A stretch of 64,000 nt of DNA, taken from the NCBI RefSeq assembly GCF_016863095.1, contig NZ_BOOF01000002.1, forward strand, positions 241,309-305,308, given 5' to 3'. Made by a program: the position numbers and the translations under genes. The stretch is from Microbispora siamensis. Lineage in GTDB: Bacteria; Actinomycetota; Actinomycetes; Streptosporangiales; Streptosporangiaceae. Below the pieces are notes generated by a model that was not told where the DNA came from, ran no database searches, and saw nothing but the letters and a program-made list of their open reading frames with translations. How positions within the stretch are numbered: position 1 is the stretch's first letter; every line of letters starts with the position of its first letter. This document shows, piece after piece, positions 1 through 8,413 of this stretch.

Positions 1-456
1 CTGCTCGAGCTCGTCCTCCGAGGCGTCCGGATGACCGAGCGTGATCACCGAGCGGGCGTACGCCGCCGTCTGCAGCAGGCCGGGCACGAACTGCACCTCG
101 TAGGTGCGGATCACGCTGGCAGCCTCCTCCAGGCCGACGTAGGTGACGAACCAGTTCGGCAGCACCTCGCCGAACTTGTGCCACCACCCGGGCGTGTTCG
201 CCTCGCGGACCATCTCCAGCAGGCCACGCCGCTCGGCGTCGTCGTGGACGCCGTACAGCGTGAGGAGGTCTTCGACGTCACGTGTCTTGAACCCGACCCG
301 GCCGAGCTCCATCCGGCTGATCTTCGACTCCGAGGCACGGATGTGGAATCCGGCGACCTCGCGGGTCAGGCCCCGCTGCTCACGCAGCCGGCGCAGGCTC
401 GCGCCGAGCATGATGCGTCGAACGGTGGAACCGGATCCGGGCGGATCTATGGACAC
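1..456 (-). CDS. XRE-family regulator with DUF5753 domain (3' end cut by window edge)
   Basis: DNA-binding regulator of the large actinomycete XRE/DUF5753 family. The visible 152 residues start at a GTG preceded by GGAGGA seven bases upstream. Residues ~15-70 form a Cro/CI-type helix-turn-helix (LRRLREQRGLTREVAGF, then SKISRMELGR as the recognition segment). From ~95 the DUF5753 domain begins (WWHKFGEVLPNWF, YVGLEEAAS, VPGLLQTAAYA). The C-terminal half and any DUF397 partner, which usually follows such genes, lie beyond the left edge. It is divergent from an RsbW-like ATPase, an arrangement typical of developmental regulator clusters in streptomycetes and relatives. Family assignment is firm; target and ligand are unknown. 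Confidence 0.9.
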   Translation of the reverse strand, partial: MSIDPPGSGSTVRRIMLGASLRRLREQRGLTREVAGFHIRASESKISRMELGRVGFKTRDVEDLLTLYGVHDDAERRGLLEMVREANTPGWWHKFGEVLPNWFVTYVGLEEAASVIRTYEVQFVPGLLQTAAYARSVITLGHPDASEDELEQ

Positions 457-557
457 GTGCTATTCCTCCGCTTTGTGGACTGGTTCACAGTCTGTCAAAG
501 ATCGCCCCCTTCGTCCCAGTGGTGTTCGGGAGTACCGTAGCGCTTGCACAACGCGCT

Positions 558-585
558 TGCACGTGCATTCGCTCTTGCACATGCA
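558..585. promoter_or_regulatory. Two TGCAC(G/A)TGCA near-palindromes in a divergent promoter
   Basis: TGCACGTGCA at 558-567 and TGCACATGCA at 576-585 are spaced exactly 18 bp apart, with a further CTTGCAC half at 543-549. They lie between the XRE regulator and the ATPase. The same core occurs as a perfect 12-bp palindrome at 5270-5281. Probable operator for the adjacent XRE protein; inference only. Confidence 0.45.
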
Positions 586-1120
586 CGGGAGTGTCCCTCA
601 TCATGATCCCGTGCAGTCCACGAACCTGACTCGTGGCCAGAACCAGTGGTCGGCGCTCGACTGGTGGCCGCCTATCGGCTGGTGGCCGGAGCCCGCACGC
701 GGTCTCCTCGAACCCGGGTCGGCCACCGCCAGCGCCACCTTCGTCCTGCCGCCCCGCGCGGAATCGGTCCACTCGGCGCGCAGCTTCACCGCCGGGACCC
801 TCTCGGGCTGGCAGTTGGCGGACCTGCTCGACGGGATGGAACTGGTCGTCTCGGAACTGGTCACCAACGCCCTGCGGCACGGCATGACGCTCACCGACAG
901 CCGCACGCGGGAGGCCATGCGGCTGTCGTTGATCCGGCGGGGCGCGCACGTGACCTGCGCGATCACCGATCCCGGCTCGTCCGCGCCGGTGCTGCGGGAT
1001 CCGAGCCCGTTCGAGCCGGGCGGCCTCGGGCTGCACATCGTGGAGTCGCTGAGCGTGTGCTGGGGATGGTGCCCGCTCGTCCCGCAGGGCAAGGCGGTGT
1101 GGGCCGTACTGGCGGCCTGA
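581..1120 (+). CDS. RsbW/SpoIIAB-like ATP-binding protein (HATPase_c_2)
   Basis: 179-residue GHKL-fold protein of the kind that acts as an anti-sigma factor or regulatory serine kinase. The N-box is ELVVSELVTNALRHG (~residues 90-105), the G1 region is TDPGSSAPVL, and the G2 loop is GGLGLHIVESLS. The first ~50 residues (rich in Trp: WSALDWWPPIGWW) are not part of the fold. Neither the ATG used here nor the in-frame GTG at 611 has a good ribosome site, so the start is uncertain. Such ATPases are commonly found divergent from XRE/DUF5753 genes, as here. No anti-anti-sigma partner is visible. Confidence 0.8.
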   Translation: MHGSVPHHDPVQSTNLTRGQNQWSALDWWPPIGWWPEPARGLLEPGSATASATFVLPPRAESVHSARSFTAGTLSGWQLADLLDGMELVVSELVTNALRHGMTLTDSRTREAMRLSLIRRGAHVTCAITDPGSSAPVLRDPSPFEPGGLGLHIVESLSVCWGWCPLVPQGKAVWAVLAA

Positions 1121-1555
1121 AGCAGCGCGGCCCGAACAGAGGCCGGCGGCCGGACGGCGGGGCCACACGCTTCGCCGGGAGCTTCGGCCGCCCCGCGCGG
1201 GGAGTGACGGCTCTCCGCTCAGGAGCACCGGAAAACCTAACCCGATCGCCAGATCTACCTGTCGCCGGTCATGGTCCGCCGGCCGAAGAGCGCTCCCGTG
1301 CAGCCCGGAATGCATGGGAGCGCCCTCCGGCCGGCGGCCCGGATTCCCCGGAACCGCCCCTGAGGCCGGGCGCGGCACGCGATGATGGGCGAGAGCGGGC
1401 CGTGACGGCCCGGCGGCGTGCTCGTTCCCAAGCGATCGGCGGAGAAATATCGTGATCTCGGGATCCGTGACTTTGCGCTCATTGTCCGCCCACGGGCCCC
1501 GCCGAGACTGTGATCTGCACTACGGTGGCTTCCTGGGACTCCCGAGAGATCAACA
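1121..1555. other. Intergenic region, no gene seen
   Basis: 435 bases without a convincing reading frame. It holds the long inverted repeat at 1276-1337 and, near its right end, a lower-GC stretch that probably carries the promoter of the next gene. Confidence 0.5.
1276..1337. repeat. Long two-part inverted repeat (hairpin)
   Basis: Outer arms CCGCCGGCCG (1276-1285) and CGGCCGGCGG (1328-1337) pair perfectly over 10 bp. Inner arms GCGCTCCC (1290-1297) and GGGAGCGC (1316-1323) pair over 8 bp, with four unpaired bases on each side between them. There is no U-tract. It could terminate the ATPase transcript or be a structured RNA element. Confidence 0.55.
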
Positions 1556-3943
1556 ATGGACGATCACCTAATCGGCTGGCTGACCAGTCTTGACGAGGAC
1601 AGGCTCGCCCGCGTGCTGGCGAACCGGCCGGACGCGATCGCCGCGCCGTGGCCCCGGCGCCTGGACGCCCTCGCGCAGCGGCTGACCGACACCTTCGCCG
1701 TCATGGAGGTCATGCGCGGCCTCCCCCTTCCCCCGCTCGAACTCCTGCAGGCGTGCCTGGTCATCGGCGGCCGTCCGACGGAGGACGAACTGGCCCGCTT
1801 CCTCGGGGTGAGCGCCTCCGCGGTGATCCCGTGGCTCGACCACCTCTACGACCACGCCGTCGCCTGGCCCGGCCGCGACGGCAGGATCACCGTGGCCGAG
1901 GCCGTCGCCCGCTGGTGGACCGCGCCCTGCGGCCTGGGCGAGCCGCTCGGCGCGTACCTCGACTCCTGGAAGCTCAGCACCGACGCGCTGCGCCGCATGT
2001 GCCGGGTGCTCGACCTGTCCCCGCACGGCGGCAGGCGCCAGGTGATCGCCCGGATCACCGCCCTGCTCGGCGACTGCGAGCGCCTGGGGTCGCTTCTCGA
2101 CGACGCCCCCGACGGCACGCTCGGCATGCTGGACGACTTCGCGTGGGACGGCCCGGTCCGCAGCGTGAACGGCAACCGGTTCATCACCCCGGGCACGCCG
2201 GAGAAGTGGGCCCTCGACCGCGGCCTGCTCTTCCGCACCCAGTGGGACCTGGCGGAGATGCCCCGCGAGGTCGCGCTGGCGCTGCGCGGCCCCGACTACC
2301 GCGGGCCGTTCACGCCGTACCCGCCCGACCTGGCCACGGCGGAGTCGGACGCCGACGCCGTCGAGCACGCGATGTGCCTGGCCGCGCCGCACGTGCTCGA
2401 CCGGGCCACCGCGCTGCTGGAGAACGTCGACAAGACGCCGCTGCCGCTGCTCAAGAACGGCGGGGTCGGCGTGCGGGAGATCAAGCGCCTGGCCAGGGAG
2501 ACCGGCTGCGCCGAGGACGAGACCCGGCTGCTGCTGGAGGTCTGCGCGGTCGCCCGGCTGATCGCGATCGACGAGGAGGCGGGCGGGCTGACGCCGGCGG
2601 GCCGGTACGACGCGTGGCGGCTGGAGGAGGCGCCCATGCGGCTGCGCGTCCTGCTGGCCGCGTGGTGGCGGATGGAGCGCTCGTCGCTGCGCCGGGTGGA
2701 CGGCCGCCACCCCGCCGCGCTCGGCGACGACCCGGCCGGCGAGACGATCGCCAGGATCCGGTGGGCCCTGTTCGCGGCACTCGCCGAGATCCCCGAGGGC
2801 AGGTCCTTCGCGACGCTGCCGGAGCTCGTGCAGCGGGTGCACTGGCGCGCCCCGCTGCTCGACCGGGAACTGCTGGACGGCTGCGCGGCGGCCGTGCTCG
2901 AGGAGGCCCGCCTGCTCGGGCTCGTCGCCTGCGACGCGCTCACCGGTCTCGGCCGGGCGCTCGCCCCGCTCGCGGGCGTGGCCGGGGACGAGAGCCGCGA
3001 GTGCGTGCCCGAGGTCGAGCACGACCCCGCGCTGGCGAAGGCCGCCACGCATGCCATGGCGAGCGCGCGGCGCACGGCCCTGTTCGGCGCCGACCTCACC
3101 GCCGTGGTGACCGGCCCGCCGTCGGTCGAGCTCGCCGCGCTGCTCGACCGCGCCGCCGACCGTGAGTCGCAGGGCTCGGCGTCGGTGTGGCGGTTCAGCC
3201 CCGCGAGCGTACGGCGGGCCCTGGACGGCGGCGACACGGCCGACACGCTCATCGCCGACCTGTCGGAGGCGGGGACGCTCCCCCAGCCGCTGACCTACCT
3301 GATCAGGGACGTGGCGCGGCGGCACGGCGAGGTCACGGTGTCGTCGGTCGGCTGCATCGTGCAGGGTTCCGACCCCACGCTGCTCGCCGAGATCGCCGCG
3401 CACCGGAAACTGGCCAAGCTGGGCCTGCGGCTGCTGGCGCCGACCGTGCTCGCCGGCGCGGCGCCCGCCGCGGCCACGCTGGCCGCCCTCAGGGAGGCGG
3501 GGTACGCCCCCGTGCCGGTGGACGACACCGGAGAGATCACCATCCGGCGCGAGCCGCAGGGCGGGCGGCTGATCCTCCTGCCCGGCGGCCGGGTCGCCGA
3601 GCTCGAACCCCCCGGTCCGCTGCTGGAGCCTCCGCCGGACCCGCGCGAGCACGCCAGGCGGCTGCTGGTCAGCGGCGGCCCGGTGGCGGCCGCGGCGCAG
3701 CCCCGCCAGACGTGGGCCGTCATCGGGCGCATGGCGACCCGGCTCCCGGCGGCGCAGCAGTCGCTGCTGGGTTTCGTCGTGGACCGCGACGTCCGTGCGA
3801 TGATCACGCTGGCCGACGGGGTCACCGCCACGGTCAGCCACGGCGAACTGCGCAGCGGCGTGCTCGACGCGTGGTGCGAGGAGGCCGGCGACTACCTGGA
3901 GTTCCCGCTCAACGAGATCGCCTCGGTCACCGCCGACTGCTGA
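1556..3943 (+). CDS. Helicase-associated domain protein (XPB/Ssl2-like, Helicase_C_3)
   Basis: 795-residue protein of the actinobacterial family annotated as helicase C-terminal or XPB/Ssl2-like helicase-associated proteins. The C-terminal third contains the Helicase_C_3 region: FSPASVRRALDGGD, AGTLPQPLTYLIRDVARRHG and a GCIVQGSD segment. No Walker A or DEAD motif is visible, so it is not itself an active helicase. In many actinomycetes the gene sits near an XPB-like DNA-repair helicase gene, which is not present here. Exact role unknown; a DNA repair or nucleic-acid-binding function is likely from family context. It is convergent with the next gene, 30 bases apart. Confidence 0.8.
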   Translation: MDDHLIGWLTSLDEDRLARVLANRPDAIAAPWPRRLDALAQRLTDTFAVMEVMRGLPLPPLELLQACLVIGGRPTEDELARFLGVSASAVIPWLDHLYDHAVAWPGRDGRITVAEAVARWWTAPCGLGEPLGAYLDSWKLSTDALRRMCRVLDLSPHGGRRQVIARITALLGDCERLGSLLDDAPDGTLGMLDDFAWDGPVRSVNGNRFITPGTPEKWALDRGLLFRTQWDLAEMPREVALALRGPDYRGPFTPYPPDLATAESDADAVEHAMCLAAPHVLDRATALLENVDKTPLPLLKNGGVGVREIKRLARETGCAEDETRLLLEVCAVARLIAIDEEAGGLTPAGRYDAWRLEEAPMRLRVLLAAWWRMERSSLRRVDGRHPAALGDDPAGETIARIRWALFAALAEIPEGRSFATLPELVQRVHWRAPLLDRELLDGCAAAVLEEARLLGLVACDALTGLGRALAPLAGVAGDESRECVPEVEHDPALAKAATHAMASARRTALFGADLTAVVTGPPSVELAALLDRAADRESQGSASVWRFSPASVRRALDGGDTADTLIADLSEAGTLPQPLTYLIRDVARRHGEVTVSSVGCIVQGSDPTLLAEIAAHRKLAKLGLRLLAPTVLAGAAPAAATLAALREAGYAPVPVDDTGEITIRREPQGGRLILLPGGRVAELEPPGPLLEPPPDPREHARRLLVSGGPVAAAAQPRQTWAVIGRMATRLPAAQQSLLGFVVDRDVRAMITLADGVTATVSHGELRSGVLDAWCEEAGDYLEFPLNEIASVTADC

Positions 3944-3973
3944 CCGCCGTCACCGCGGCCTCAGCGGACAGTC

Positions 3974-5224
3974 TCAGCGGACGCCGCAGCGGCGCAGGAC
4001 GAGCAGGGCCAGGGCGCGGGTGACGTCGCGGACCTCCCGCAGGTCGACCTGCTCGCGCGGGGCGTGCGCGAAGCGGACGTCGCCCGGCCCGTAGTGCAGG
4101 GTCGGCACGCCCGCCCCCGCGTACAGGCGCAGGTCGCTCCCGTACGGCGCGGCGGTGCGGCCCGGCCGCGCCCCGGTCACGTCGGCCACCGCGCGGGCCG
4201 CTTCCTCCGCCAGCGGATGCCCCTCGGGCAGCCGGCCGCTGGCGAACTGCCCGCCCGGCCAGGTGACGCGTACGGGGTTGTCCCGCAGCCAGGGGTCGTC
4301 CAGATCGGCGAGCGCGCTCTCCAGGGCGGCGCGGGCGTCGGCCGGGTCCTCGTCGAGCCGGACGCCCAGCCGTCCCTCGGCCACGAGCAGGTCGGGCACC
4401 GTGCTCGCCCAGTCGCCCGCGCGCACGGTGCCGATCTCGATCGGGTACGGCAGCGGGTTGCCCTCGAAGAGGGGGCCGGGATCGGCGTTGCGCTCGCGTT
4501 CGAGCCGGCGGACGGCCTGGAGCACCGGCACGAACGCCTCGACGGCGTTGACCCCCTCGTAGCGGGTGGCGCCGTGCGCGGCCCGGCCGGCGACCTCCAG
4601 GCGGAAGGTCAGCGCGCCCGCGTTGGCGGTGATCAGCTTCCCGCTGGTCGGCTCGGTGATCACGGCCGCCTCTCCCGTGTGGCCTCTGGCCAGGGTGGCG
4701 AACGCGCCGAGCCCGCCGTCCTCCTCGCTGACCACGCAGTGGACGGCCAGGGGGCGCGCGAGCCGTACGCCGGCCACGCGCAGCGCACGCACCACGGCGA
4801 GGTTGGCGGCGAGACCGGCCTTCATGTCGCAGGCGCCCCGGCCGTGCAGGGCGGTCGCGGTGAGGCGGGCGCCGAACGGGTCCTGCCCCTCCCACTTGCC
4901 CGGGTCGCCGATCGGCACGACGTCGGCGTGCCCCTGCAGGATCAGCGCGGGCGTGCCCTCGCCCTCGGTGACGCCGACGACGCCGTAGCCCTCGGCGCGC
5001 TCCGCCTCCATGCCGGGGAACCCCTCGCGGGAACGGAGATCGTCGAGGTCGAGCTTCCACATGTCGACGTCGAGGTCCCATTCGGTGAGCATGCGGGCGC
5101 ATCTGTCCTGCAGGTCGGACTCGGCGTCGGTGCCGGTGACGCTCGGCACCCGGACCAGGCCGGCCAGCAGGCGCACGGTCTCGGCCTCGTCGATGGCGTC
5201 CAGGACTCTCGCTTCGACATCCAT
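3974..5224 (-). CDS. M20-family ArgE/DapE-type deacylase
   Basis: 416-residue zinc-dependent amidohydrolase/peptidase (ArgE, DapE, carboxypeptidase G2 superfamily), expected to hydrolyse an N-acyl amino acid or small peptide in the cytoplasm. The metal-binding pattern is readable: GHADVVP (~residue 97), GRGACDMKAG (~130), the SEEDGG catalytic glutamate pair (~170), TEPTSGK (~190) and a late THALR-equivalent HYGPGDVRFAHAPRE segment supplying the last metal histidine. Length is normal for the family. The substrate cannot be fixed from sequence, and no arginine or lysine biosynthesis genes lie nearby. Divergent from the exonuclease/phosphatase gene, with a perfect palindrome between them. Confidence 0.85.
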   Translation of the reverse strand: MDVEARVLDAIDEAETVRLLAGLVRVPSVTGTDAESDLQDRCARMLTEWDLDVDMWKLDLDDLRSREGFPGMEAERAEGYGVVGVTEGEGTPALILQGHADVVPIGDPGKWEGQDPFGARLTATALHGRGACDMKAGLAANLAVVRALRVAGVRLARPLAVHCVVSEEDGGLGAFATLARGHTGEAAVITEPTSGKLITANAGALTFRLEVAGRAAHGATRYEGVNAVEAFVPVLQAVRRLERERNADPGPLFEGNPLPYPIEIGTVRAGDWASTVPDLLVAEGRLGVRLDEDPADARAALESALADLDDPWLRDNPVRVTWPGGQFASGRLPEGHPLAEEAARAVADVTGARPGRTAAPYGSDLRLYAGAGVPTLHYGPGDVRFAHAPREQVDLREVRDVTRALALLVLRRCGVR

Positions 5225-5269
5225 GCCGGAGACTGTAAGGCCTCCCCCCTACCGGCGTGGAACCCCTGA

Positions 5270-5281
5270 ATGCACGTGCAT
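5270..5281. promoter_or_regulatory. Perfect 12-bp palindrome ATGCACGTGCAT
   Basis: Lies in the divergent space between the M20 deacylase and the EEP hydrolase, 40 bp before the latter's start. It shares the TGCACGTGCA core with sites 558-567 and 576-585 near an XRE regulator. Candidate operator; the binding protein is inferred, not shown. Confidence 0.45.
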
Positions 5282-5320
5282 ACGCGTCGTACAGTGGATC
5301 TTTCGGAAGGGAGTCCGGGG

Positions 5321-6370
5321 ATGGCGAGACTGACAGCCGGCTGGGTGGGCCGCCCGGGGATCTGGCGCGGCCTGCTCGCGTGGCCGGCGGTCGCGCCGTT
5401 CGCGCTGTGGGCCGTGCTGCGGCTGGTGCCCGGCGACGTCCACTTCCGGTGGGTGCAACTGGTGGCGTTCACGCCGTACGTCGCCCTCGCCTCGGTCGTC
5501 GCGCCGCTGGTCGCGCTGCTCGTGCGGCGCCCGGCGGCGCTCGTCGCGGGCCTGGCGGTCACCGCGACGCTGGCGGCCTGCGTGCTGCCCCGCGCGCTGT
5601 CGGACCCGTTCCCGTACGGCTCGGCCGGCGCGGGTGTGCGGGCGGCCGGCGCCCTGGGCACATCAGGGACACAGACCCCGGCCCTCCGGGTCCTGTCGGC
5701 CAACCTGCTCTACGGCTCCGTCCCGCCCGCCGCGCTGGTGGACCTCGTACGGCGGCTGCGCCCCGATGTCCTGACGCTCCAGGAACTGACCCCAGAGGCG
5801 TCGGCGGGCCTACGTGCGGCGGGCCTGACCACGCTCCTGCCGTACGCGGACGACCGGGCGCAGGAGGGCTCGGGCGGCTCCGGGCTCTTCACGCGGTTCC
5901 CCCTGCGGCCGGAGGAGCTCACGACCGTCAACGACCGCCAGCAGGCGGCGGGCGTCGTCGAGGTTCCCGGCGCCGGGCCCGTCGCCGTCGTGTCCGTCCA
6001 CCCGTGCGCGCCGCGCTACGCGTACCGGTTCAGCTGCTGGTCGAAGTCGCTCGCCGCGCTCCCCGGTCCGGGCGGGCCCGTACGGATCCTGTCCGGCGAC
6101 TTCAACGCGACGCTCGACCACGCCAGGGTCCGGCGCCTGCTCGACGCGGGCTACCGGGACGCGGCCGACGCGACCGGCAACGGTCTGGCCGGCACCTGGC
6201 CGTATCGGAGGTCGTCGGACTTCAGGGGTCTGCCGGTGCCGCCCGTCACCCTCGACCACATCCTGGTGGACCCGCGCGTCGCGGTCCGGGCGTTCGGCGT
6301 CCACCGGCTCCCGGTGACCGACCACCGGGCGATCTTCGCCGAACTGGTCCTGCCCACGACCGGCGTCTAG
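5321..6370 (+). CDS. Membrane-anchored endonuclease/exonuclease/phosphatase family protein
   Basis: 349-residue EEP-superfamily hydrolase (DNase I/sphingomyelinase fold). About 110 N-terminal residues hold three hydrophobic helices (WRGLLAWPAVAPFALWAVL; FTPYVALASVVAPLVALLV; AALVAGLAVTATLAACVL). The extracytoplasmic catalytic domain follows, with LRVLSANLLYGS, the LQELT metal-binding glutamate, SGDFNATLDH and the C-terminal VTDHRAIFAEL His-Asp pair. I prefer the ATG at 5321, which has GGGAG upstream, over the in-frame ATG 17 codons earlier that overlaps the palindrome at 5270. The substrate is unknown; membrane-anchored members often act on phospholipids or nucleic acids outside the cell. Confidence 0.82.
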   Translation: MARLTAGWVGRPGIWRGLLAWPAVAPFALWAVLRLVPGDVHFRWVQLVAFTPYVALASVVAPLVALLVRRPAALVAGLAVTATLAACVLPRALSDPFPYGSAGAGVRAAGALGTSGTQTPALRVLSANLLYGSVPPAALVDLVRRLRPDVLTLQELTPEASAGLRAAGLTTLLPYADDRAQEGSGGSGLFTRFPLRPEELTTVNDRQQAAGVVEVPGAGPVAVVSVHPCAPRYAYRFSCWSKSLAALPGPGGPVRILSGDFNATLDHARVRRLLDAGYRDAADATGNGLAGTWPYRRSSDFRGLPVPPVTLDHILVDPRVAVRAFGVHRLPVTDHRAIFAELVLPTTGV

Positions 6371-7009
6371 CTAGGCCCGTTCCGACGCCGGGAAGGCGAA
6401 CCGCGGCTCCGCTCCGGACCACCACACGCCGATCGCGAACGCCGCCGTCGCCTCCAGGTAGACCGCGCGGGACAGCCCTCCGCAGGGCATCGGCGTGCAT
6501 CCCATCGACGTGATCAGCGCGGCGGTCCGGTCGAGGCTGCCCGGATCGTCGCCGCAGAACGGCACGGCCAGCGGAACTCCTTCGAACGCCGGCCGCGGCA
6601 CCGTCCAGATGCTGTCGTGGCACAGGTTGAACGCCTTGACCACATGGGCGTCCGGCGCGGCGTCCGCCATCAGCCGGGCGACCGAGGTCGTGCCGCCCGT
6701 CGTCAGCGTCAGCCCGTCGTCGCCCGGCTCGACGGGATTCGAGCAGTCGAGGACGGTCCGCCCGGCGAGGACGGCCGCGAGCCCGTTCACCAGCCGTGGC
6801 GCCACGCCGGCGGGAACCGCCGCGAGGACGAGTTCGCCGTGCGCGGCCGCGTCCGCGAGCGTTCCGTCCTTCGCGGCGCCGATGCGGGCCGCCGTCGCGG
6901 CGGCCGCGGCCCGGTCGCGTCCGCCGACGAGCACGTCGTGCCCCGCGCGGACCCAGGCGCCGCCCAGTGCCGTGGCCATCCCGCCCGTGCCGAGGATGCC
7001 GATGCGCAT
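6371..7009 (-). CDS. NAD(P)/F420-dependent oxidoreductase, Rossmann fold (NpdG-like)
   Basis: 212-residue protein of the F420-dependent NADP reductase/ProC-like Rossmann family. It starts MRIGILGTGGMATALGGAW, the dinucleotide-binding glycine motif, followed by VLVGGRDR. The region VLDCSNPVEPG and HVVKAFNLCHDSIW correspond to the conserved TNP and KAFN motifs of this family. The ATG at 7009 has GGAGAAGG upstream; longer versions are not supported. It is divergent from an HxlR regulator, which probably controls it. A quinone or aldehyde-stress response is a reasonable guess for such pairs. Confidence 0.82.
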   Translation of the reverse strand: MRIGILGTGGMATALGGAWVRAGHDVLVGGRDRAAAAATAARIGAAKDGTLADAAAHGELVLAAVPAGVAPRLVNGLAAVLAGRTVLDCSNPVEPGDDGLTLTTGGTTSVARLMADAAPDAHVVKAFNLCHDSIWTVPRPAFEGVPLAVPFCGDDPGSLDRTAALITSMGCTPMPCGGLSRAVYLEATAAFAIGVWWSGAEPRFAFPASERA

Positions 7010-7068
7010 GGTGCCTTCTCCGTTCCGGATGAACCAGGTGACGGCCCAGACGTTAGAGAAGCCGACGC

Positions 7069-7082
7069 ACACCACACGGTGT
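7069..7082. promoter_or_regulatory. Inverted repeat ACACC-N4-GGTGT, candidate HxlR operator
   Basis: Sits midway in the 98-bp divergent space between the oxidoreductase (start 7009) and the HxlR regulator (start 7108). This is the usual position for an operator by which an HxlR protein controls itself and its neighbour. Confidence 0.5.
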
Positions 7083-7107
7083 CTTTCGGACCGGGCAGGA
7101 TGGGGCC

Positions 7108-7503
7108 ATGGACGAGTTCCACGACGAGCGCGCGTACACCTCCGACTGCCGGGCGCGCCTCGCGTTCGAGGTGCTCGCGAACCGCTGGGACAGCGTCGTG
7201 GTCTACACGCTCGGCGAGGCCGGCCCGATGCGGCCACGGCGGTTGCGCGCCCGGATCGGCGGAATCTCTCCCAAGGTCCTCAACGAGGCGCTGCGGCGCC
7301 TGGAGTACAACGGCCTGGTCGAGCGCCGGGCGTACGCCGAGGCGCCGCCCCGCGTCGACTACGCGCTGACGGAGGCGGGCACGGCGCTGCTCGCCCCCAT
7401 GCGCGCGATGGGCGAGTGGGCCGTACGCCACGGGGACGCCGTGCTGGACGCCCAAGACCGGTTCACGGCGCGGGGACGGGACCGGCGCCTCACCGGCGCC
7501 TGA
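7108..7503 (+). CDS. HxlR-family winged-helix transcriptional regulator
   Basis: 131-residue MarR-like HxlR regulator. The winged helix spans residues ~20-100: ARLAFEVLANRWDSVVVYTLGE (the NRWT-type family signature), then RPRRLRARIGGISPKVLNEALRRLEYNGLVERR, the recognition helix and wing. The N-terminal Cys (SDCRARLAF, residue ~14) matches the Cys often found in redox- or quinone-responsive HxlR proteins. Divergent from an NAD(P)/F420-dependent oxidoreductase, the likely target. Confidence 0.9.
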   Translation: MDEFHDERAYTSDCRARLAFEVLANRWDSVVVYTLGEAGPMRPRRLRARIGGISPKVLNEALRRLEYNGLVERRAYAEAPPRVDYALTEAGTALLAPMRAMGEWAVRHGDAVLDAQDRFTARGRDRRLTGA

Positions 7504-7506
7504 CGC

Positions 7507-8055
7507 CTACCTCAGTGACACGCGGGTGAAGCGGGTCTCGAAGCCCTTGCCGGCCGGGGCGGCGCACATGACCCCGGCGAGGGCCGGCGCCTGCGGCGGG
7601 AAGTAGGCCAGGCGCAGCATGTGCTCGGGCTCCGCGCCGTTCACGCCGTATCGGACGGTCACGGCGTCGCCGGCCCGTTCGAGGTCGAACGTCGCGGAGA
7701 CGAGGCCGCCGGGCGCGGGCGTGACGGACCAGTCGGAGAAGCCGCGGGTGACGACGACGCTGAGCTGGTGGCCGCCGTCGACGAACTCGACCCCCGCCTT
7801 GATCCAGTTCTCCTCGTCGATCCGGAGCACGGCCCCGGCCTGGTCGTACTGCTCGGCGTAGTCGGCGTCGAACGTCACGGTCAGCCGGACGTCCCCGGCG
7901 ACCTGGCGGCCGAACATGTGGGCGGTGTCGTACGAGTAGCCGTAGTGCGTCTTCTGCCACAGGTCGCTCTGGGCGTCGGCGACGGCCCGCAGACCCTCTC
8001 CGGTGTGCGACCACCCGGCGGGCTCGTTGATCCACACGAAGTCTTCGAACGCCAT
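7507..8055 (-). CDS. DUF1349 concanavalin-like protein
   Basis: 182-residue protein of the DUF1349 family (jelly-roll fold; close to yeast 'regulation of enolase 1'). Diagnostic segments are TFDADYAEQYDQAGAVLRIDEENWIKAGVEF, VTRGFSDWS and LRLAYFPPQAPALAGVMCAAP. The fold is carbohydrate-binding in form, but a biochemical role is not established. There is no signal peptide, so it is cytoplasmic. Convergent with the HxlR gene (3 bases apart) and followed upstream by a long AT-rich divergent region. Confidence 0.85.
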   Translation of the reverse strand: MAFEDFVWINEPAGWSHTGEGLRAVADAQSDLWQKTHYGYSYDTAHMFGRQVAGDVRLTVTFDADYAEQYDQAGAVLRIDEENWIKAGVEFVDGGHQLSVVVTRGFSDWSVTPAPGGLVSATFDLERAGDAVTVRYGVNGAEPEHMLRLAYFPPQAPALAGVMCAAPAGKGFETRFTRVSLR

Positions 8056-8413
8056 GCCGGCCCCTTGCCGTCGCTTTGACTGATCTTGTTATGAGAGCGT
8101 TTTCCGAGGCTCGGAGTCAAGGACGATCTACCTGCAATTTAGATCGATTTGTCCCCTTTACTCCCTCTTTCCCTATACTCGTGCCTCACATCACCTTTTA
8201 CCCCAATAAATCCCGTACATCGCATCACCGTCGTATCCCCTTCCCAGGGAACGCGCGGCCCGCATCCGGAGCCTTCCGCCCCTCCTCACCGAGGGCCGCT
8301 CCGCCATGGCCGGACGCGCGTGCGGAGCCCGCCGGCCAGCCGGGACTCCTCGACGACGCGAGGCCCCGTTCCCCCCCCCGGGGCCGCCCCGCGACCGAGA
8401 CGAAAGGAACCTC
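8056..8413. other. Divergent leader with AT-rich core
   Basis: 358-base divergent spacer. About 8125-8225 is AT- and pyrimidine-rich (long C/T runs, ACCCCAATAAATCCC), very different from its surroundings. The remaining ~190 bases before the next gene are GC-rich and can form hairpins, for instance around 8290-8340. It probably holds both promoters and a structured 5' leader. I could not match a known riboswitch. Confidence 0.4.

Noticed and set aside
8230..8413. ydaO-type c-di-AMP riboswitch before the RlpA-like gene
   Set aside because: Expected conserved blocks (GGACAAAGG-like and GCTAACC-like segments) are absent.
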